This document shows, piece by piece, positions 24,107-33,287 of a stretch of DNA of 64,000 nt. Where the stretch lies: NCBI GenBank assembly GCA_035506135.1, contig DATJPY010000095.1, positions 1-64,000 of the forward strand, written 5' to 3'. Each line of letters opens with the position of its first letter. Position 1 is the first letter of the stretch. This DNA is from DATJPY01 sp035506135 (GTDB taxonomy: Bacteria > Myxococcota_A > UBA9160 > PR03). The notes beneath the pieces were generated by a model. That model ran no database searches and was not told where the DNA came from. It saw only the letters and a list, made by a program, of their open reading frames with translations. Both the position numbers and the translations under genes were made by a program.

Positions 24107-25179
24107 GGCCGCACCAGGGCGAGCGGCTCGGGCTCTCCGATGATCGCCTGGCCGGCGTCCTCGCGTGCCGCGTCGACACCGCCGAGGAGCAGGCCGAGAG
24201 CGCGCGCCTCGCGCATCCACTTCTCGACCGGGTAGTCCTGCATGAAGCCGTGTCCGCCGAGGATCTGGACCGCGTTCGGCGCGACGAACATCGCCTGCTC
24301 CGCCGCCTCGGCGAAGGCCGCGGCGCAGAGCGCATCGGCCTCCGCACCGGCATCGAGCGCGGCCGCGGCCTCGTGCACGAGGAGCCGGGCGGCGTCGACC
24401 GCGGTCGCGAGGTCGGCGATCAGGAAGGCGAGCGCCTGGTGGTGCGCGATCGGCCGTCCGAAGGCGACCCGCTGCAGGGCGTACTCGCGCGAGAACTCGG
24501 CCGACGCCCGCATCGCGCCGACCAGCAGCGACGCCACGTAATGTCGGGCACGGGCGAGCGCGCGCCGCGCGCCGCGCGGGTCCACCCACCAGCGGCGCAC
24601 GGGTGCGCCGTCGAGGCGAAGCTCCGAGGCCCCGGCAGCACGAAGCCCCGCGCCGCGCAGCGGCAGGGCCTCGATCCCGTCGTCGATCACCGCGGCCGAG
24701 TCGGCGTCGAGCACGACCAGGAGATCGGGCCGGTCCGCCGGAACCCAGGGAACGACGCCGCGCGCGCGCCCGGCGCGCAGCTCGATGCGCCGCTCGCCGT
24801 TCCAGACGAGGACCGCGCGCGCGCCCGGCCGCTCGAGAAGCGGTCTCGCGATCTCGTGGAGGACGGGCTCCTCGCCGAGCTCGGCGAGCGCGTAGAAGGT
24901 GGGCCCGAGCGGGTCGAGCGCCAGCGCGGCGCCCGGATCGGCGGCGCCGAGCTCCTCGAGCACGAGCGAGCGCGCCAGCGCGCCGAGCCCCGCGCCGCCG
25001 AGCGACTCGGGCCACTCGACGGCCGCGAGCCCGATCTCGGCGAAGGCGCGCCGCGTGGTGGCATCGACGTCGCGCGCCGCCTCGAACTCGCGCTCGCGCG
25101 GTCGCAGCCGCTCCGCCCCGAACTGGCGCGCCGTCGCGCGCAGCAGCTCGAGCTCGGGGTCGAGATCGAGGTCGATCAT
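24103..25179 (-). CDS. Acyl-CoA dehydrogenase-family protein (partner subunit)
   Basis: A 358-residue acyl-CoA dehydrogenase homologue. The N-terminal helical domain (LDLDPELELLRATARQFG) and C-terminal four-helix domain (QRVAFGRPIAHHQALAFLIA, QILGGHGFMQDYPVEKWMRE) are well preserved. The middle beta-domain is poor in FAD-contact motifs: there is no MTEPGAGSD-like loop. This division of labour, one FAD-loop-bearing chain and one degenerate chain encoded next to each other, is known for alpha2beta2 FadE enzymes acting on bulky CoA esters. The gene is coupled to the downstream dehydrogenase by a 4-bp overlap. The substrate is unknown. Confidence 0.85.
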   Translation of the reverse strand: MIDLDLDPELELLRATARQFGAERLRPREREFEAARDVDATTRRAFAEIGLAAVEWPESLGGAGLGALARSLVLEELGAADPGAALALDPLGPTFYALAELGEEPVLHEIARPLLERPGARAVLVWNGERRIELRAGRARGVVPWVPADRPDLLVVLDADSAAVIDDGIEALPLRGAGLRAAGASELRLDGAPVRRWWVDPRGARRALARARHYVASLLVGAMRASAEFSREYALQRVAFGRPIAHHQALAFLIADLATAVDAARLLVHEAAAALDAGAEADALCAAAFAEAAEQAMFVAPNAVQILGGHGFMQDYPVEKWMREARALGLLLGGVDAAREDAGQAIIGEPEPLALVRP

Positions 25180-25233
25180 GGCGTGCGGAGACGGTCGCGC
25201 AGGACCTGCTCGACTGCCATCGGGACGGAGCGG

Positions 25234-26079
25234 CTATCGCACGATCCGGTAGAGCACCGTGCCGCGCGCGCAGACGAGGCCGCCGTCGGCGGCGGCCACC
25301 TCGACGTCGCAGGAGAACGCCTCGCCGTCGGCATGGACGCAGCGGCCGTAGGCGACGAGCTCCACCGCGGGAACGGGCGCGAGGATCCGCGACTGCAGCG
25401 CCGGCGTCGATGCCTTGAAGGGGCCGGGCCCGGTGACTGCCCACGCCGCCATCGCCCCCGTCGTGTCGAGGAGCGCCAGCACGGCGCCTTCGTGCATACA
25501 CTCATCCGCGGCGGCGAGGTGCGCATGCCACGGAAGGCGGATGCGCGAGCGGCCGCCGGCCATGTGCTCGATGCGCAGGCCGAGCCCCGCCATGAAGGGC
25601 GCCCTCTCGATGTGCGGGGCGAGCGGCCCCGGCTCGGCCGCGCCGTCGTCCCCCGTCGCCCGCGCCGCCTGCGCGGGCGCGGCGCCGAAGCGGCCGCGCA
25701 CCACCGCGAGCCCGTGCGCGATCGGCTTCTCGTCGTCGGTCGCGACCGCCACGTCGACGAAGCAGAGCTCCTTGCCCGCGCGCAGGCGCTGCGCCCGGGC
25801 GACCACCGCCTCCTCCTTCGCAGCGGCCAGGTAGGTCATCTGGAGCGCTGCGGTGTGGAGCGGCGCCGCTTCAGGTCCCAGCGTGGCCCGCGCGACGGCG
25901 CCGGCCGCGGTCGCGACCAGTGAGGCCGCGACCCCGCCGTGCAGCACGCGACCCGGATTGGTGTTGGCGTCGCGGAACGGGAGCCGCAGGCGCGCGCAGT
26001 CCCCCGACAGCTCCTCGATCTCGACGCCGAGGCCCCGTGCGTACTCGGACTTCTCCACCCAGGCGGCCGCGTGCTCCAT
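25234..26079 (-). CDS. Double-hotdog acyl-CoA thioesterase-like protein
   Basis: A 281-residue protein with two hotdog domains. The first (about residues 10-130) contains NPGRVLHGGVAASLVATAAG; the second (about 150-280) contains DECMHEGAVLALLDTTGAMA. HGG and HEGA are the usual nucleotide/CoA-site turns of PaaI-like thioesterases. The fusion makes a pseudo-dimer in one chain. It probably hydrolyses acyl-CoA intermediates formed by the neighbouring dehydrogenases. The ATG at 26079 was chosen because it begins directly at the conserved domain, 7 bp after the ADH stop; a longer in-frame start at 26142 would overlap that gene. Confidence 0.82.
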   Translation of the reverse strand: MEHAAAWVEKSEYARGLGVEIEELSGDCARLRLPFRDANTNPGRVLHGGVAASLVATAAGAVARATLGPEAAPLHTAALQMTYLAAAKEEAVVARAQRLRAGKELCFVDVAVATDDEKPIAHGLAVVRGRFGAAPAQAARATGDDGAAEPGPLAPHIERAPFMAGLGLRIEHMAGGRSRIRLPWHAHLAAADECMHEGAVLALLDTTGAMAAWAVTGPGPFKASTPALQSRILAPVPAVELVAYGRCVHADGEAFSCDVEVAAADGGLVCARGTVLYRIVR

Positions 26080-26086
26080 CGCTACC

Positions 26087-27184
26087 CTATCCCCGTCCCG
26101 GCAGGAGGCAGCAGTGGATCGCCTGCTCGTCCGGGAACTCACCCGCCAGCGTGCGGATGGCGCGTTCCGCGTCGCGAAGCCCGAAGCGGTGCGTCTGCAT
26201 CCGCTCGAGCGGCACGCGCCGCGACTCGATCAATCGGATCGCGCGCTCGTAGGCGCCATAGGTGACCCCGATCGCGCCGCGGATCGTCACCTCCTTCAGC
26301 ACCACCTTGTCCGAGACGAAGCCTTCGATCGCCTTCATGCCCTTCACGCCCGCCAGCACCACGGTGCCTCCGAGCCTCGCGCAGTCGACGGCGTCGCGCA
26401 CCGGCTCCGTCGCGAACGCGGTCACCTCGATCACGACGTCGGCACCGCGCCCGCCGGTGAGCTCGCGCACGCGGGCGCGGACGTCCTCGCGGTCGGCGAC
26501 CAGCGTGTGGTCGGCGCCGAGCTCTCGCGCCAGCGCGAGCTTGTGCGCGTCGCGCTCGAGCCCCGTCACCAGGATCGTGCCCGCGCCGGCCTCGCGGCAG
26601 GCGATCACCGACGCCAGGCCGCGCTGCCCCGGGCCCATCACCAGCACGGTGTCGCCCGGCTCGAGGCGCGGCATCTCGACCGCCCAGCGGAAGCCGGCTC
26701 CGAGCGGGTTGAAGAGGACCGCGAGCTCCGCCGGAAGCGACGGATCGACCTTGTGCAGGATCGCATTGGGTGGCAGGTAGAGGACCTCGGCGTAGGCACC
26801 CCACAGACCGGGCGCCTCGGAGAGCGGGATGTAGGAGTAGATGCGGCGCGCCGCGCAGAGCTGATACGAGCCGTCGTGACAGCGCGCGCAGGCTCCGCAC
26901 GCGAGCAGCGTCTCGACCGCCACCCGATCCCCGACGCCGACGCCCCAGCGCTCGGCCGCGCGCTCGCCGATCGCCTCGATGCGGCCGAGCGGCTCGTGGC
27001 CGGGCACGAGCGGCAGGGGCACCTTGAGCACGCCCTCGAACGACTCCACGTCGCTCCCGCAGATACCGCACGCTTCGACGCGGAGGAGCGCGTCGTCCGC
27101 CCCGAGATCGGGGACTGCGAGCTCGCGCGGCTCGAGGCGGCGGGGCGCCGTCTGGACCATGGCGAGGGCGGTGCGGGCGCTCAC
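26087..27184 (-). CDS. Zinc-dependent medium-chain alcohol dehydrogenase
   Basis: A 365-residue MDR-family dehydrogenase. Catalytic zinc ligands are in ACGICGSDVESF and VPGHEPLGRIEAIGE. The structural zinc site is CGACARCHDGSYQLC, with four Cys. The coenzyme fold is DTVLVMGPGQRGLASVIACR, where the usual GxGxxG is GPGQRG. The end is normal. It probably oxidises an alcohol (or reduces an aldehyde) feeding the acyl-CoA pathway encoded around it; the coenzyme type is uncertain. It sits between the Nudix gene (16 bp) and the thioesterase gene (7 bp) in one run. Confidence 0.88.
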   Translation of the reverse strand: MSARTALAMVQTAPRRLEPRELAVPDLGADDALLRVEACGICGSDVESFEGVLKVPLPLVPGHEPLGRIEAIGERAAERWGVGVGDRVAVETLLACGACARCHDGSYQLCAARRIYSYIPLSEAPGLWGAYAEVLYLPPNAILHKVDPSLPAELAVLFNPLGAGFRWAVEMPRLEPGDTVLVMGPGQRGLASVIACREAGAGTILVTGLERDAHKLALARELGADHTLVADREDVRARVRELTGGRGADVVIEVTAFATEPVRDAVDCARLGGTVVLAGVKGMKAIEGFVSDKVVLKEVTIRGAIGVTYGAYERAIRLIESRRVPLERMQTHRFGLRDAERAIRTLAGEFPDEQAIHCCLLPGRG

Positions 27185-27200
27185 CTTGCGGCTCCCCGGC

Positions 27201-27833
27201 TCAGCGCCACGCGAAGACCGGCTGCTCGAAGTGCGCGACGCGCGTCGCCTCGCCGCGCACCACCACCTCGCGGAGCTGGAACACGATCGCCGCGGTCGGC
27301 GCGTGGACGTGCGCGCCCGCCATCGGGATCGAGATCACGGGTCGATCGCTCTCCGGGATGCGGCGCAGGCGCGGCACGCCGGGTCGCTCGAGATCCGCGA
27401 GCGGCACGCGGTGGATCGAGGCGACCTCGCGCGGGTTCGGCACCAGCTCCGCGCCGCCGCCGCCCCAGAGCACGACCGGCGTGATCACGTACCCCGAGCG
27501 CGTCGGGTAGTCGTCGAGGAAGCCGAGCACGCTGTCCGGCGCCAGCGCGAGCGACACTTCCTCCTGTAGCTCGCGCAGCGCGGCCTGCTCCGCGCTCTCG
27601 CCCGGATCGAGGCGGCCGCCCGGCAGCGCCCATTGGCCGGCGTGACGGCGAAGCTTCGAGGCTCGGCGCGTCAGCACGAAGCACGGCCGCCCCTCCCGGT
27701 CGCCGACCAGCACCAGCGCGACGGCGGCCGCGCGGCGCTCGCCGAGGGCCTCGCCGCGCCGCTCGAAGCGGCGCAGCCGCTCCACGGCGAGATCGCGCAG
27801 CGCGTCGCCGAAGCCGCCGGCCTCGAGGTTCAT
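27201..27833 (-). CDS. Nudix hydrolase, CoA pyrophosphatase-like
   Basis: A 210-residue Nudix protein in the NudL/CoA-diphosphatase style. The Nudix box reads GRLDPGESAEQ followed by AALRELQEEVSL, that is Gx5Ex7RELxEE, with Ser where the consensus has Gly after the EEx. Upstream is AVALVLVGDREGRPCFVLTRRAS and KLRRHAGQWALPGG, as in NudL. Clustering with acyl-CoA enzymes supports a role in CoA or acyl-CoA turnover. It is the first gene of the minus-strand lipid run, and its 5' end faces the divergent alpha/beta hydrolase gene 75 bp away. Confidence 0.83.
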   Translation of the reverse strand: MNLEAGGFGDALRDLAVERLRRFERRGEALGERRAAAVALVLVGDREGRPCFVLTRRASKLRRHAGQWALPGGRLDPGESAEQAALRELQEEVSLALAPDSVLGFLDDYPTRSGYVITPVVLWGGGGAELVPNPREVASIHRVPLADLERPGVPRLRRIPESDRPVISIPMAGAHVHAPTAAIVFQLREVVVRGEATRVAHFEQPVFAWR

Positions 27834-27875
27834 GGCCGCGGAGGATACCCGCTCCGGGCGCCGATCCGGGTCGGG

Positions 27876-27904
27876 TATGCTCTGCGCCCCGCGCCCGACG
27901 GAGG
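27876..27904 (+). promoter_or_regulatory. Possible -10 element and ribosome site of the alpha/beta hydrolase gene
   Basis: TATGCT at 27876-27881 resembles a sigma-70 -10 box, and GGAGG at 27900-27904 is a good ribosome site 4 bp before the ATG. A convincing -35 is not visible. A similar GTATGCTC context recurs upstream of the P450 gene. Confidence 0.3.
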
Positions 27905-27908
27905 TGGC

Positions 27909-28814
27909 ATGGCCGGCGAGATCGAACGGAGGAGCCTCCGGCTGCCCGGCCGCGGCGTCGAGCTGGCGCTGCTCGACTGGGGCGGCGGCGGCCCGCTCGT
28001 GCTCATGCACCACGCCAACGGGTTCTGCGCCGGGACGCTCGGTCTGGTCGCGGAAGGGCTGGTGCCCGACTACCGCGTGATCGGCATCGACGCGCGCGGA
28101 CACGGCGACTCCTCGAAGCCCGAAGGGCCGGAGGCCTACCGCTGGGACCGCTTCGCCGAGGACCTTGTCGCGGTGGCGGAGCTCCTCGCCTCGGAGCGGG
28201 CGGACGGGCGCGTCGGCGTCGGCCTCGGCCACTCCTTCGGCGGCACGGCGGTGCTCGGCGCCGCGGCGCGGCGACCGGCCCTCTTCGGGCGCCTCGTGCT
28301 GGTCGATCCGGTGATCCCGCCGCCGCCGGAGCTGCTGCAGGCCTTCGATCCCGACCGCTTCGAGCGCCTGCGCGGCATGGTCGACGCGGCGCGCCGACGC
28401 CGTTCGGTGTGGTCGAGCCGGGCCGAGGCGCGGACGCACTTCGCCGCGCGCAGCCTCTTCGCGGGCTGGCTGCCGCGCGCGCTCGATCTCTACGTCGAGC
28501 ATGGCCTGCGCGAGCGCACCGACGGCCAGGTGGAGCTCAAGTGCCCCGGCGAGATCGAGGCGACCATCTTCTCCGAGAGCGGAGGCCTCGACGTCTCGGA
28601 TCTGGCGCGGCGCGTGCGCGCCCCGTCGACCTGGCTCTGGGCCGCGCGCGGCAACTTCCCGCGCCCGCTCTACGAGCGCATCGCCAGCGAGATGGCCGAT
28701 GCGCGCATCGTCGACGCCGACTGCGGGCACCTGATCCCGATGGAGCGGCCCGAGCTGGTGATCCAGGCGGTCCGCGAAGGGGAGGGCGGGGAATGGCGAT
28801 CTTCGACGACGTGA
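27909..28814 (+). CDS. Alpha/beta hydrolase
   Basis: A 301-residue alpha/beta-hydrolase fold enzyme. The nucleophile elbow is GLGHSFGGTAVLG, the oxyanion region PLVLMHHANGF and the catalytic His segment DADCGHLIPME. RVIGIDARGHGDSSKP is the typical strand-4 motif. There is no signal peptide, so it should be cytoplasmic. The substrate is unknown; esters, lactones or epoxides are all possible. It starts a three-gene plus-strand run with yqeY and an HSL-type esterase, and overlaps yqeY by 22 bp. Confidence 0.85.
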   Translation: MAGEIERRSLRLPGRGVELALLDWGGGGPLVLMHHANGFCAGTLGLVAEGLVPDYRVIGIDARGHGDSSKPEGPEAYRWDRFAEDLVAVAELLASERADGRVGVGLGHSFGGTAVLGAAARRPALFGRLVLVDPVIPPPPELLQAFDPDRFERLRGMVDAARRRRSVWSSRAEARTHFAARSLFAGWLPRALDLYVEHGLRERTDGQVELKCPGEIEATIFSESGGLDVSDLARRVRAPSTWLWAARGNFPRPLYERIASEMADARIVDADCGHLIPMERPELVIQAVREGEGGEWRSSTT

Positions 28815-29239
28815 CGCGCGGCATGCAGGCCGCTCTCAAGGCCAAGGACGACGTGCGCCTCACGGCGCTCCGCGCGATCCGCGCCGCCTTCCTGCTCGAG
28901 ATGAAGAAGGACAACGCGACGGAGCTCTCCGACGAGGTGTGCGTCGGCCTGCTGCGCCGGCTCGAGAAGCAGCGCCACGAGAGCATCGAGGCCTTCGAGG
29001 TGGCCGGCCGCGCGGAGCGCGCGGCGGCGGAGCGCGCGGAGCTGGCGGTGATCGAGTCGTTCCTGCCGAAGCTCGCCGACGAGGCGACCACCCGCGCGTG
29101 GGTGCAGGAGGCGATCGCCGCGAGCGGAGCCACCAGCGCGAAGGAGCTCGGCAAGGTGATGGGCGCTCTGATGAAGGCACACAAGGGCGACGTCGACGGG
29201 AACCTGGCGCGCCGGATCGCGGGCGAGCTCCTGGCGTGA
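28793..29239 (+). CDS. yqeY: GatB/YqeY-domain protein
   Basis: A 148-residue YqeY protein, homologous to the tRNA-binding tail domain of the amidotransferase subunit GatB. Its exact role is unsettled, possibly tRNA or translation related. Diagnostic parts are the start IFDDVTRGMQAALKAKDDVR with LTALRAIRAAF, RQ-type KQRHESIEAFEVAGR, ELAVIESFLPK and the ending KELGKVMGALMKAHKGDVDG. The length is standard. It overlaps the preceding hydrolase gene by 22 bp and the following esterase by 4 bp. Confidence 0.92.
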   Translation: MAIFDDVTRGMQAALKAKDDVRLTALRAIRAAFLLEMKKDNATELSDEVCVGLLRRLEKQRHESIEAFEVAGRAERAAAERAELAVIESFLPKLADEATTRAWVQEAIAASGATSAKELGKVMGALMKAHKGDVDGNLARRIAGELLA

Positions 29240-30228
29240 CCCGCGCGGGCACGCTCGGGGAGCTGGCTGCGGTCTTCGCGGGGGCCGAGGCGCGCGCGCT
29301 GGCGCACCGCGTCGCGCGGGGCCGCGCGCGGCCGGGCTGGTCGCTGCGCACCGAGCTCGCCGTCGCCGCGATGCGGGCGGTGCTCGAGCGCTCGAAGCAG
29401 CGCGGCATCCCGTGGCTGCGCGAGGCGCAGGGCGCGGCGCTGCCGCGCTCGCACTACCTGCGCGAGGTGCGCTTCGAGCCGGTCGACGCGGGAGGGGTCC
29501 CCTCGCGCTGGTGCGTCCCGTCGGCGGATCCTTCGACGCGACGCACGGTCGTGTACTTCCACGGCGGCGGCTACGTGATCGGGTCGGTGGACACGCACCG
29601 CGAGACGATCGCGCGTCTGGCCGTGCAGGCCCGCGCCCGCGTGCTCGGCGTCGACTACCGGCTCGCGCCCGAGCATCGCTTCCCGGCGGCGCACGACGAC
29701 TGTCTGCGCGCCACGCGCTGGGCGATCGCCGCGGGCGCGGAGCCCGCGCGGCTCGCCCTGGCCGGCGACTCGGCGGGCGGCGCCCTCGCAGCGGCGACGC
29801 TCGTGGCGCTGCGCGACACCCGCGAGCCGCTCCCCGCCGCGGCCGTTCTGATCTCGCCGTGGGTCGATCCGCTGGCCTCGGGCGGATCGATCGACGCGAA
29901 CGAGCCCTTCGACTTCGGAGACCGCTCGCTCCTGGTCGGCTGGATCGACGAATATCTAAGCCGCGGCGCGCCGCGCGATCCCCGGGTCTTCCTGCTCGAC
30001 GCCAAGCTCGACGGCCTCCCGCCGCTGCTGATCCAGGCCGGAAGCGCGGAGATCCTGATCGACCAGGTGCGCGCCTTCGCGGAGCGCGCGCGCGCCGCCG
30101 GCGTCGACGTCCGGCTCGACGTGGCCGACGACATGTTCCACGACTTCCAGATGCAGGCCGCGCTGATCCCCGAAGGCGCCCGCGCGATGGACCGAGCGGC
30201 GCACTTCCTCGACGAGCGCCTCGCTTGA
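29236..30228 (+). CDS. Hormone-sensitive-lipase-family esterase
   Basis: A 330-residue alpha/beta hydrolase of the bacterial HSL family. The oxyanion motif is VVYFHGGGYVIGS, the nucleophile GDSAGGALAAATL and the catalytic His lies in DDMFHDFQMQ. LGVDYRLAPEHRFPAA is also characteristic. Such enzymes hydrolyse short to medium acyl esters or xenobiotics in the cytoplasm. The GTG start overlaps the yqeY stop. The gene ends 18 bp from the convergent cyclase-family gene, with no room for a classical terminator. Confidence 0.88.
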   Translation: MTRAGTLGELAAVFAGAEARALAHRVARGRARPGWSLRTELAVAAMRAVLERSKQRGIPWLREAQGAALPRSHYLREVRFEPVDAGGVPSRWCVPSADPSTRRTVVYFHGGGYVIGSVDTHRETIARLAVQARARVLGVDYRLAPEHRFPAAHDDCLRATRWAIAAGAEPARLALAGDSAGGALAAATLVALRDTREPLPAAAVLISPWVDPLASGGSIDANEPFDFGDRSLLVGWIDEYLSRGAPRDPRVFLLDAKLDGLPPLLIQAGSAEILIDQVRAFAERARAAGVDVRLDVADDMFHDFQMQAALIPEGARAMDRAAHFLDERLA

Positions 30229-30246
30229 GCGCGGCGGCGATCGGCT

Positions 30247-31185
30247 CTAGAAGATCGCGATCGGGTTCACCGGGGAGCCGGTTCCCCCCGCCACGCGCAG
30301 CGGCGCCACGACGAACAGGAACTCGAAGCGACCGCGCGTCGCGCAGGCCTGCGAGAGGTCGGCGAGCGCGAGGTTGTCGAGCAGGTGCACGCCCATCCCG
30401 ACCAGGCAGCACTGGTGCACCGGGATCGGCCAGCCCTCGATGCCGGCGCCCGGCAGCGCGTCCGACACGCCGTCGCTGCCGAGCACTGCGATGCGGCGCT
30501 CGTGGAGCCACGGGATGCAGCGCGCGTCGAGCCCTGCGAGCCCCGTGCTGGTGGGATCCCAGGGTCCCTGCACCGCGCGGCGCGCGTCGCGTCCGGTCGC
30601 CACGAGCAGCACGTCGCCGGCGCCGACCCGCACGCCCTCCGCCGCCTCGGCCTGCTCGAGCTCCTCCGGGCCGATTCGCTCGCCGGGCTCGAGCCACCGG
30701 ACGCCCCGCAGGCGCGGGACGTCGAGCAGGACGCCGCGCGAGACGACGCCGTCGGCCGCCACCATGATGCTGTCGCGGCGGGCGCCGGTGCTCTTCACCT
30801 CGCTGGCCGCGAAGCCGTTGTAGATCCGGCCGCCGACCACGACGTGGCACAGCGCGTCGATGTGCGACGTCGCCATGCCGTGGAACGCGACGCCGATGAA
30901 GTCGCTGGTCGCGCCGAGTCCCGGGATGCGGAGCGATCCGGAGTCGTCGCCCGCCACCAGCATGTGATGCTGCGCGGGGTGCGGATTCTCCGCGTTCGGC
31001 GCCACCGGGAGATCGCGCGCGCAGCTCACGGTGACGCCCTCGGTCGCCAACGCGGCGGCCGCGGCGCGCTTCTCGGCCGTGATGAAGTTGAGCGCGCCGC
31101 GCTCGTCCTCGGCTCCCCAGCGCCCCCAGTTGCGCGTCGCCTCGAAGGTGCGGTCCATCCACGCGCGGGTGACCGGCTCGCTCAT
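30247..31185 (-). CDS. Cyclase-family (kynurenine formamidase-like) metal hydrolase
   Basis: A 312-residue protein of the family named 'cyclase' (PF04199 type), which includes kynurenine formamidases and isatin hydrolases. The metal-binding motif is visible as FHGMATSHIDALCHV (family HxxxxSHxDxxxH). Other family segments are WGAEDERGALNFI and VRVGAGDVLLVATGRD. The substrate is likely an amide or lactone, not further defined. It is divergent from the P450 gene; the shared upstream region is 81 bp. Confidence 0.85.
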   Translation of the reverse strand: MSEPVTRAWMDRTFEATRNWGRWGAEDERGALNFITAEKRAAAAALATEGVTVSCARDLPVAPNAENPHPAQHHMLVAGDDSGSLRIPGLGATSDFIGVAFHGMATSHIDALCHVVVGGRIYNGFAASEVKSTGARRDSIMVAADGVVSRGVLLDVPRLRGVRWLEPGERIGPEELEQAEAAEGVRVGAGDVLLVATGRDARRAVQGPWDPTSTGLAGLDARCIPWLHERRIAVLGSDGVSDALPGAGIEGWPIPVHQCCLVGMGVHLLDNLALADLSQACATRGRFEFLFVVAPLRVAGGTGSPVNPIAIF

Positions 31186-31266
31186 CCGGTGCGTCCTCCT
31201 CCGGGTCCGAGGGCGGGGAGCCTATCCGATCGGTATGCTCCGGTCGCGCCCAGAGGAGACCCGCGC

Positions 31267-32514
31267 ATGGCGACGAGCCCGATGGCTCGCGGCGACGCAC
31301 CCGAAGGCGCATCCCCGCACTTCGGCTGGCACGGCATCGACATGGAGGACCCGGACGGGGGCCGCAGGGACGATCCGTTTCCGTCGCTGCACCGCCTGCG
31401 CGATGCCGCGCCCGTGAACGAGACGCCGCTCGGCCTGTGGCGCCTCTCGCGCTACGCCGACTGTGTGCGCCTGCTCCGCGAGGTGCCGTGCGGCGTGCGA
31501 CACCTCGACGGGACGCTGCCGCGCGATCGAGCGGGCGCGCGTGCGGGCGAGTTCATGCTCGAGCAGGATCCGCCCGCCCACACGCGCCTTCGCAAGCTGG
31601 TGTCGAAGGCGTTCACGCCGCGCGCCGTGGAGAGCTGGCGGCCGCGCGTTCGCGCCATCGTGGCCGAGCATCTCGACCGCGCGCTCGAGTCTCCCACGAT
31701 GGACGTGATCGCGGACCTGGCCCTGCCGGTGCCGTCGACCCTGATCTGCGAGCTCCTCGGGGTGCCGGTCGCGGACCGCGCGCGCTTCACGACCTGGACG
31801 GCGGATACCACCCACGCGCTCGCCGGCGACCTCGCGCCGCCCGAGCTGCGCCAGCGGGCGGGAGCCGCCGCGATGGCGCTCGGCAGCTACTTCGACGCGC
31901 TGATCGCCGAGCGCCGCAAGAGCCTCACCGACGACCTGCTCTCGGTGCTGATCCGCGCCGAGGAGGACGGCGACCGGCTCTCGCAGACGGAGCTCCTGGT
32001 GCAGTCGATCGGCCTCCTGATCGCAGGGTTCGAGACCACGATCGGGCTGATCGGCAACGGCGTTGCGAACCTGGCGCGGCACCCGCACCAGCTCGCGAAG
32101 CTGCGCCGGGACCCCGAGCTGGTGGCGAACGCCGTCGAGGAGTGCCTGCGCTACGAGGGCCCGATCGGCGCCACCATCCGCGTGCTCCACGCCGACGCCG
32201 AGTTCGGCGGCCACCGGATCCCGAAGGACACCGAGGTGTGGGCGATGCTCTGGGGCGCGAACCGCGATCCGGCGCGCTTCGCAGACCCCGACCGCTTCGA
32301 CATCGAGCGCCCCGACGCGCGCGACCATCTGGCCTTCGGGGGTGGCACGCATCTGTGCCTGGGCGCGCACCTGGCGCGCATGGAGGCGCAGGAGGCGATC
32401 GGCGCGCTCGCGGCGCGAACCCGCGAGATCACGCTCGCCTGCGACCGCGTCGAGTGGGGCACCTCGCTCTTCCGCGTCCCGGCGCGGCTCCCGATCGCGG
32501 TGAAGGCGAGCTAG
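31267..32514 (+). CDS. Cytochrome P450
   Basis: A 415-residue soluble bacterial P450 (class I-like size). The haem-ligand loop is HLAFGGGTHLCLGAHLARME with Cys in CLG; the I-helix is GLLIAGFETTIGLIGNG, and the K-helix ExxR is in VEECLRYEGPIGATIR. The CYP group cannot be assigned with confidence, and no ferredoxin or reductase partner is adjacent. GAGGAG at 31253-31258 is a good ribosome site. Its 3' end is 14 bp from the convergent nitrilase gene. Confidence 0.92.
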   Translation: MATSPMARGDAPEGASPHFGWHGIDMEDPDGGRRDDPFPSLHRLRDAAPVNETPLGLWRLSRYADCVRLLREVPCGVRHLDGTLPRDRAGARAGEFMLEQDPPAHTRLRKLVSKAFTPRAVESWRPRVRAIVAEHLDRALESPTMDVIADLALPVPSTLICELLGVPVADRARFTTWTADTTHALAGDLAPPELRQRAGAAAMALGSYFDALIAERRKSLTDDLLSVLIRAEEDGDRLSQTELLVQSIGLLIAGFETTIGLIGNGVANLARHPHQLAKLRRDPELVANAVEECLRYEGPIGATIRVLHADAEFGGHRIPKDTEVWAMLWGANRDPARFADPDRFDIERPDARDHLAFGGGTHLCLGAHLARMEAQEAIGALAARTREITLACDRVEWGTSLFRVPARLPIAVKAS

Positions 32515-32528
32515 CTAGCGCGCTCCGC

Positions 32529-33287
32529 TCACGGCAGATTGCGCGGATAGCTGCGCTTGGCACGGTCGGCGTCGCCGAGGTCGACCTCGACGGTGAGGAA
32601 GGGCTCGTCAGCGGTCGTCTCGCCGAGGATCTCGCCTTCGGGCGACACCACCCAGCTTCGCCCGGCGAACGCCTCGCCGTCGCGGGAGCGGCGATTCGCC
32701 GAGGCCACGAAGCAGCCCGACAGGATCGCCGCCATGCGAGCGGCCAGCGGCCATCGAGGGTGCCCGCCGGTCGCCCGCGGCGCCGCGATGACCTGCGCGC
32801 CCGCCCGGCCGATCCGCCAGGATGCGTCGGTGAAGAGGAGCTCGGTGCAGATCTGGAAGCCGAAGGTCCACGAGCCGACCGAGAGCGGCGCGAAGCCAGG
32901 GTCGCCTCGCGCGAACCAGGTCGACTCGCGGCCGTCGGGCTCGTCGGGGAGGTAGTACTTGGAGCGCGCGCCGCGGTAGCCGCCCTCCCGCGTCCAGCCG
33001 AACGCCTGGTTCAAGCGCTTCCCATCCGACGACACCGGGCGGGACCCCAGGACGATCGCCGGCGACAGCTCGCCGAAGCGACCCGCCATGGTGTCGTGCG
33101 CGGACAGCGCCCGCTGCCACGCAGCGAGGTCCACGGTGTCCGCCGTGAACATCTGCCAGGCGCAGAAGGGCATCTCCGGGAGCACGACGACGTCCGTCCG
33201 ATTCCGGTGGACGTGGCCCACCAGGTCCTTCCACGCCGTCTCCTGGTCGCTCTCCTCGTCGGGGAACTCGCAGACCGTGATCCTCAT
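32529..33287 (-). CDS. Carbon-nitrogen hydrolase (nitrilase superfamily)
   Basis: A 252-residue nitrilase-superfamily hydrolase. The catalytic triad is present: Glu in VVVLPEMPF, Lys in GARSKYYLPDEP and Cys in FGFQICTELLF. Such enzymes cleave amides or nitriles, or make N-acyl groups; the branch is unclear. The ATG start overlaps the stop of the GFA-family gene upstream (ATGA), giving a minus-strand run rhodanese, GFA protein, nitrilase. The sequence looks complete. Confidence 0.87.
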   Translation of the reverse strand: MRITVCEFPDEESDQETAWKDLVGHVHRNRTDVVVLPEMPFCAWQMFTADTVDLAAWQRALSAHDTMAGRFGELSPAIVLGSRPVSSDGKRLNQAFGWTREGGYRGARSKYYLPDEPDGRESTWFARGDPGFAPLSVGSWTFGFQICTELLFTDASWRIGRAGAQVIAAPRATGGHPRWPLAARMAAILSGCFVASANRRSRDGEAFAGRSWVVSPEGEILGETTADEPFLTVEVDLGDADRAKRSYPRNLP